Assembly (NCBI RefSeq): GCF_000564855.1
Contig: NZ_AYXG01000159.1
Coordinates: forward strand, 1-34,563
Direction of reading: 5' to 3'
Length of the DNA: 34,563 nt
Source: Actinokineospora spheciospongiae
GTDB taxonomy: Bacteria; Actinomycetota; Actinomycetes; Mycobacteriales; Pseudonocardiaceae
A program made the translations under genes and the position numbers. Shown here one piece after another: positions 30,804 through 34,563 of the stretch; the first letter of the stretch is position 1, and each line of letters begins with the position of its first letter. The notes under the pieces are model-generated. The model ran no database searches, was not told the origin of the DNA, and saw nothing but the letters and a program-made list of their open reading frames with translations.

Positions 30804-31229
30804 AAAACGGTCGTCGACCGGTGGGTGGCGTTGTTGAACTCCGGCATGGCTTCCGGTGCCGATTAGGTCGATGAAGCTGTGTGGTGGGCGCCCGAGCGGG
30901 AGGGCGGGCCGCGCAACATCGCTTGGGCCTGGGGTTGCGGGGCGGCCGGAAGACATGGAAATCTGCGGCGCTTTCCTGGGTTCCGTTTTGCTGTGGGCCA
31001 CCGGGCGGGACCGGCTGGGGGCCGATGAGTGGGAATGGGCCAACCGGTCGAACCCGGGACGACGATGACCCCTTCCTGGAATCGAAATGGGTCATTCTCC
31101 ACCGGCCCCGTGGAACCGGTGCCCGCGAAATGGCAGGAATAGGACACCCCCGGTTGCGCGCGGGTGGAACCCCGCGGGGGAATGGGGCCTCAAAGGGGTG
31201 CTGGCCACGCTTGATCCTGGGGGTACTCG
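30804..31229. other. 426-bp non-coding stretch before the toxin gene
   Basis: No gene is convincing here: the open frames have poor third-position G/C and no ribosome site. A short perfect inverted repeat CGGTCG/CGACCG (30808-30820) follows the YiiX-like stop, and ATGACCC/GGGTCAT arms (31065-31071 and 31089-31095) lie about 135 bp before the toxin gene. The stretch is visibly less G/C-biased than the genes around it. It should hold the toxin promoter, but I cannot place the boxes. Confidence 0.6.
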
Positions 31230-33833
31230 ATGCCGAGTCCAGTCAGTCGCCTGTTCGCGCGCACAGTCGGTCTGGGCGCCGCGGTCATCGCCGTCGTCGC
31301 GGTGCTGCTGTTCGCCGTGCTCACCGGGCCGGGTGAGATCGCGGGCACGGCGCGACCGGTGGCCGCGGCGGACCTGGCCGAAACGGCGCTCGCTCAGCTC
31401 GGGGCCATCGAGGACCTGCGGCTCAGCGGCACGATCGAGAGCGACACCGGGGTGGCGCTCACCGTCGACGTGGTCGCGCTTGCGGGCGGTGAGACGACGG
31501 CGGCGGTGGCCGACGGGACCGGTGGGGTCGCCGAGTTCGTCGCCGTCGACGACCGCGTGGTGGTCAACGCCAACCGCGAGTGGTGGCTGAACACCGTCCC
31601 CGTGCACGCGGAACCCGTGGCGGGCAAGTGGGTGCGGGCCACCGCCGACATGGGCTTCCCGATCGGCATGCTGGACGGGCTCTCCGGCGCGGCGCTCAAG
31701 GGCGCGATCGAAGAGGCGGCCGGGTCCGGGCGGTGGTCGTCGGAGGTTGTGGAGCGCCCGGACGGCCAGTTGGCGTTCGCCCTCACCGCAGCGGACTCGC
31801 CGTGGGCGGTCCACCTGGCGGCCCGGGGCGAACCCCGGCTGCTCGGTGTCGACGGGCCGCTCGCCGAGGTGGGCGACCGGCTGCTCGGGTCCGCCCGGGG
31901 CGGCTCCTTCCCGAACGCCACCGTCAGCACCACCGCCGCCGACGACCCGTGCCGCAAGCGCGCCGACAGCAAGGTGGCCGACGCCAGGAAGCAGGTGGCG
32001 TCCGCGCCGCAGGCGCCTGCGGTCCCGACGCCCTCCAGCGGGCCCTCCGTGCGGGTCTCGGTGACGCCGACCGCGCTGTGCACGTCGCCGGTGTGCCCGG
32101 CCCCCGTGGTCGTCGCCAACAGCGGCGACCAGCCCGCGGTCGGGGTCGTGTCGCTGACCTCCAGCAGCGGCGGGGGCGGGACGCAGCCGTTCTCCGCCCC
32201 GCCGGGGGGCCAGGACCAGAAGGTCTTCCAGATCACCAACCCGGCCACCGGGTGCAGGCAGACCTGCACCCGCACCGCGAGCGTGACCGCGTTCGCCCAG
32301 ATCACCAGCATCGCCGGGCCGGACATCGACCTCGGGCAGCGGCTCACCGGCAAGGGCGTCGACCCGAACCGGCCGGTCCCCGGCAACCCGGCCGTCGCGG
32401 GCCCGGACGTCAACCGGATCATCGACGGGCTCACCGGCGCCCCCGGCGTGCCGGGGTTCTCCGGTCGCGGCGCCCAGTCCTCCGGGGTCGACCAGGTGCT
32501 CGACCTGATGGAGCGGGCCACCGACAACCGGGTGACCGGTGTCCTGCTGTGGTTGGTCGGCGACATCGCGAAGGTGCGGGCGCCGGGCGGCCCGGTGCAC
32601 CCGGTGGTCGACCTCGCCGAGAAAGCGCTCTCCGGCACCCCGGACGGCAAGCTCGCCGCGGTCAGCGCGCTGCAACTGCTGGCCGACCTGGCTGCCCAGG
32701 ACGGCAGGCCGGACGGGTCGCTGGTCATCGGCGAAGGCCTCATCACCGACACCCACACCGGGCGGGTCCACTCGATCGGCGCGCTGGCCGCGGCGGACAA
32801 CGCGACCGTGAACGAGAAGGTGTACGAGCTGGTGGAGAAGTCGCTCGCCCGCTTCGACGGGCCGGGCGTGACCGCCGGGTTCGAACGGGTCCTCGTGCTG
32901 GAGTTCGCCCAACCGGTCCCCAAGTTCGGCGCCGGGAGCCGGGTCAACGTCGGCAAGAAGCTGAACGTCGAGGTCGACGGGAAGCCGCTGCGCGCACTGT
33001 TCCTGGACGGCTCCGGCAAGCCGAAGATCACCCGGTTGATGGTCGGCAACCACCCCACCCGGGAACGCGTGGACGGCCGCCACTACTCCTACGACGCCGA
33101 GGACCTCGCCGCGCTCACCCACCAGCGCGACCAGCAGCCGCCGACGAGCAAGCCCACCCCCGGCGACCTGGTCCACACGCCCGGCGGCGAGCGGCACATC
33201 CTCCAGGGCGACCCGGACGACCCGGCCGCGACCCGGCACGGCAAGGCGGGCGGGCACCAGTCCGGCGCGGGCGGCCCGTCGCGGACGGAGTTCCCGCCGT
33301 CGTGGACACCCGAGGACATCAAGGCCGTCGTGGCCCGGGTCGTCGACCAGGGCCGGACCGTCGACACCTCCGGTGCGCCCGCCAACGGCCCGAACTCGTC
33401 GTTCACCTCCTACGGCACGCCCATCCGGTCGTGGCGCTACCTCGACACGGTGACCCACAAGGGCGTCACCATCGAGGTGGACGTCATCGTCTTCGCCGAC
33501 GGCTCCGTGCGCACGGCGTACCCGACGGCGGGCGGCGCCAGCCCCAACCGGGTCGTGACGCGCGAGGATGTGCACGTGCACAAGACCGCCACGATCGGAC
33601 CGAACACGATCTTCAAGAACCCGGCGGCCGCCCCGGCGAGCCCGCAGCTCAACAGCGCGCGGACCGGGTCGCCCCGCTACGACCAGAAGACCGACACGTG
33701 GCGGTACCCGGCGCTGGACGCGCGCGGCAGACCGGTCAGGGACCCCTCGGGCAAGCCGGTCGAGTACCGCACCGACGACACCGGCAAACTCGCACCCGGT
33801 TCCCCCGTGCCCCCGCCGACGGGGAACTGCTGA
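31230..33833 (+). CDS. Membrane-anchored polymorphic toxin with EndoU RNase domain
   Basis: 867 residues from ATG 31230, G-rich ribosome site upstream. A signal anchor (about 11-32, no lipobox) precedes an LppX/LprG-like region (about 45-215: AIEDLRLSGTIESDTGVALT, DDRVVVNANREWWLN). A Cys-bearing beta-rich segment (about 245-340) and a helical middle follow, then a bacterial EndoU domain (about 650-768): RHILQGD with H656, GKAGGHQSG with K673 and H676, RTEFPPSWTPEDI, GVTIEVDVIVF and RTAYP (761-765). EndoU toxins of contact-dependent and polymorphic systems cleave RNA with a His-His-Lys site; R685 replaces the usual K before TEFP, so K673 may be the lysine. About 100 residues follow the domain. 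The next gene, 2 nt away, is the likely immunity gene. Confidence 0.85.
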   Translation: MPSPVSRLFARTVGLGAAVIAVVAVLLFAVLTGPGEIAGTARPVAAADLAETALAQLGAIEDLRLSGTIESDTGVALTVDVVALAGGETTAAVADGTGGVAEFVAVDDRVVVNANREWWLNTVPVHAEPVAGKWVRATADMGFPIGMLDGLSGAALKGAIEEAAGSGRWSSEVVERPDGQLAFALTAADSPWAVHLAARGEPRLLGVDGPLAEVGDRLLGSARGGSFPNATVSTTAADDPCRKRADSKVADARKQVASAPQAPAVPTPSSGPSVRVSVTPTALCTSPVCPAPVVVANSGDQPAVGVVSLTSSSGGGGTQPFSAPPGGQDQKVFQITNPATGCRQTCTRTASVTAFAQITSIAGPDIDLGQRLTGKGVDPNRPVPGNPAVAGPDVNRIIDGLTGAPGVPGFSGRGAQSSGVDQVLDLMERATDNRVTGVLLWLVGDIAKVRAPGGPVHPVVDLAEKALSGTPDGKLAAVSALQLLADLAAQDGRPDGSLVIGEGLITDTHTGRVHSIGALAAADNATVNEKVYELVEKSLARFDGPGVTAGFERVLVLEFAQPVPKFGAGSRVNVGKKLNVEVDGKPLRALFLDGSGKPKITRLMVGNHPTRERVDGRHYSYDAEDLAALTHQRDQQPPTSKPTPGDLVHTPGGERHILQGDPDDPAATRHGKAGGHQSGAGGPSRTEFPPSWTPEDIKAVVARVVDQGRTVDTSGAPANGPNSSFTSYGTPIRSWRYLDTVTHKGVTIEVDVIVFADGSVRTAYPTAGGASPNRVVTREDVHVHKTATIGPNTIFKNPAAAPASPQLNSARTGSPRYDQKTDTWRYPALDARGRPVRDPSGKPVEYRTDDTGKLAPGSPVPPPTGNC

Positions 33834-33835
33834 CC

Positions 33836-34366
33836 GTGGACGCGGGGATGGTTGACCTGCTGCGCGGGCTCGTCGGCCGGATGCCGGACGACCACGTGAC
33901 CGGCCTGCGGATCGAACTGGCGGAGAACGGGCCCGCCGAGGCGGAGTGGACGGTGCTGTGGCGGCTGCGCGAACACGGCCTCCGGCTCACCGACGCCGAG
34001 GTCGCGCTCCTGCCGCTGATCGAGGTGGACCGGGACGACTTCTCCGTGGAACCCCCGGGCGCCGCGCGACCGGAGCACCGCTTCGAACCCGCCGCGCCGT
34101 CGGGTGACGACGAGGTCCTGCTCGGCAGGGCCGAGTCGCCCGAGCTGCGGCGGGTGGTCAAGGCCAGGCGCGTTCCGACCGGGGACGCCCCGGCGAAGGT
34201 GGTGTACGTGGCGGAGTACGGCCCCGGTGTGGATCTGGTCGCGCTCCAGTCGCTCCTGTCGCAGCGCCTGGGGGGTGCTCTCGCGGAGGTCGTCGTCGCG
34301 GGCGAGGACCTGCCCCCGTACCAGGCCGCGGCCTTGGCCGCGGGTACCCCGATCTGGCCGCGCTGA
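33836..34366 (+). CDS. Probable immunity protein for the EndoU toxin
   Basis: 176 residues from GTG 33836, 2 nt after the toxin stop; ATG 33848 is an alternative start four codons in. The protein is acidic, with no signal peptide or membrane segment, so cytoplasmic. It has a predicted helical N-terminus (MVDLLRGLVGRM), a WTVLWRLREHGLRLTDAEVALLPLIE segment, an acidic/proline middle and a VVYVAEYGPGVDLVALQSLLSQRL segment. I recognise no family. Position, size and acidity are what immunity proteins of polymorphic toxins usually show; the assignment is inference from context. No terminator is seen after it. Confidence 0.65.
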   Translation: MDAGMVDLLRGLVGRMPDDHVTGLRIELAENGPAEAEWTVLWRLREHGLRLTDAEVALLPLIEVDRDDFSVEPPGAARPEHRFEPAAPSGDDEVLLGRAESPELRRVVKARRVPTGDAPAKVVYVAEYGPGVDLVALQSLLSQRLGGALAEVVVAGEDLPPYQAAALAAGTPIWPR

Positions 34367-34433
34367 GCTTGGTCCTGTGTGGAGGGTTTATCACCCGACC
34401 GGGGGAACCAGGTTTTTCGTTGAGGCGCCTGGC

Positions 34434-34555
34434 TGTGCTCGGCCGTGCCTTCACGAGCCCGGTCGTTTGGTGGGTGTGCTCGGCCGTGCCTGTGTCCTGC
34501 AAAGCGCCGGGGTTTTGGTGGGGGTGCCCGGCTGGGTGGATGTGTTTGGCCGGGG
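34434..34555. repeat. Degenerate repeats at the right window end
   Basis: Related words TGTGCTCGGCC occur at 34434-34444 and 34475-34485, and TGTGTTTGGCC at 34541-34551. The last two are 66 bp apart, the period of the left-end repeat. The segment 34525-34555 is an inverted copy of 1-31 with one mismatch. The stretch 34367-34563 has no credible gene. Confidence 0.8.
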
Positions 34556-34563
34556 CCCCTATG

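Noticed and set aside
30834-30870. A TTGAAC/GATTAG promoter for the toxin gene
   Set aside because: The spacing is about 23 bp and the site is nearly 400 bp from the start codon, so it is not a credible promoter.
30856-31068. A 70-codon frame in the gap before the toxin gene
   Set aside because: Third-position G/C is well below that of the real genes, there is no ribosome site or leaderless box, and no motif is visible.
31065-31095. ATGACCC/GGGTCAT arms in the toxin upstream region
   Set aside because: Seven-bp arms with a 17-nt gap are expected by chance in a stretch of this size; no second copy was found.
34158-34502. A minus-strand frame of 114 codons at the right end
   Set aside because: It lies mostly antisense to the immunity gene and runs into repeat sequence; composition is Pro/Arg-rich with no motif.
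1-34563. CRISPR arrays, tRNA or rRNA genes, transposases, phage genes
   Set aside because: No regularly spaced repeats with unique spacers, no recognisable tRNA arms or rRNA segments, and no integrase, transposase or structural phage protein were seen on either strand.

Overview
The window is very GC-rich DNA with G or C at nearly every third codon position, many GTG starts and dense short-gap operons. These traits, with a NucS mismatch endonuclease, a DUF3558-type lipoprotein, small actinobacteria-specific proteins and many probably leaderless genes, point to an actinomycete. Pseudonocardiales (Saccharothrix, Lentzea or Actinokineospora relatives) is my best guess, by inference only. Both window ends carry the same degenerate repeat in inverted orientation, so the window may be a contig or segment cut at a dispersed repeat.

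Layout. (1) 310-10585, minus strand: a tightly coupled five-gene operon running WGR/DUF4132 protein, MoxR-type AAA+ ATPase, DUF5682 protein, VWA protein, SWIM zinc-finger protein. Gene order and sizes recall the poorly understood E. coli yehI-yehL-yehM-yehP-yehQ group. (2) 10719-17347: secreted gamma-glutamyltransferase, a small membrane protein, a MeaA-type (ethylmalonyl-CoA) mutase, a yeast-Fcy1-like cytosine deaminase, and a universal stress protein/adenylate cyclase pair. (3) 17421-22538: a secreted GH18 chitinase, a Nudix hydrolase, nucS, and a sodium:solute symporter with a small two-helix partner. Both the chitinase and the symporter have DasR-like dre palindromes upstream. (4) 22688-30803: a DUF3558-like lipoprotein, a tandem-fused 3-hydroxyacyl-CoA dehydrogenase, and a run of small housekeeping or unknown genes (FmdB zinc ribbon, zinc-binding small protein, GNAT, membrane protein, alpha/beta hydrolase, enoyl-CoA hydratase homologue, XRE-cupin regulator, a 54-residue protein, a YiiX/NlpC-P60-like protein). 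(5) 31230-34366: a large membrane-anchored or secreted protein with an EndoU RNase toxin domain, followed 2 nt later by a probable immunity gene.

Most notable: the five-gene MoxR-VWA-SWIM-WGR system and the EndoU toxin/immunity pair (possible conflict systems); a palindrome of the same geometry over the -10 boxes of the mutase and hydroxyacyl-CoA dehydrogenase genes, suggesting one regulator for two C4-acyl-CoA steps; and a possible DasR-controlled chitin-degradation and uptake set. No rRNA, tRNA, CRISPR array, transposase or phage gene was seen. All family assignments come from reading motifs, not from database searches.
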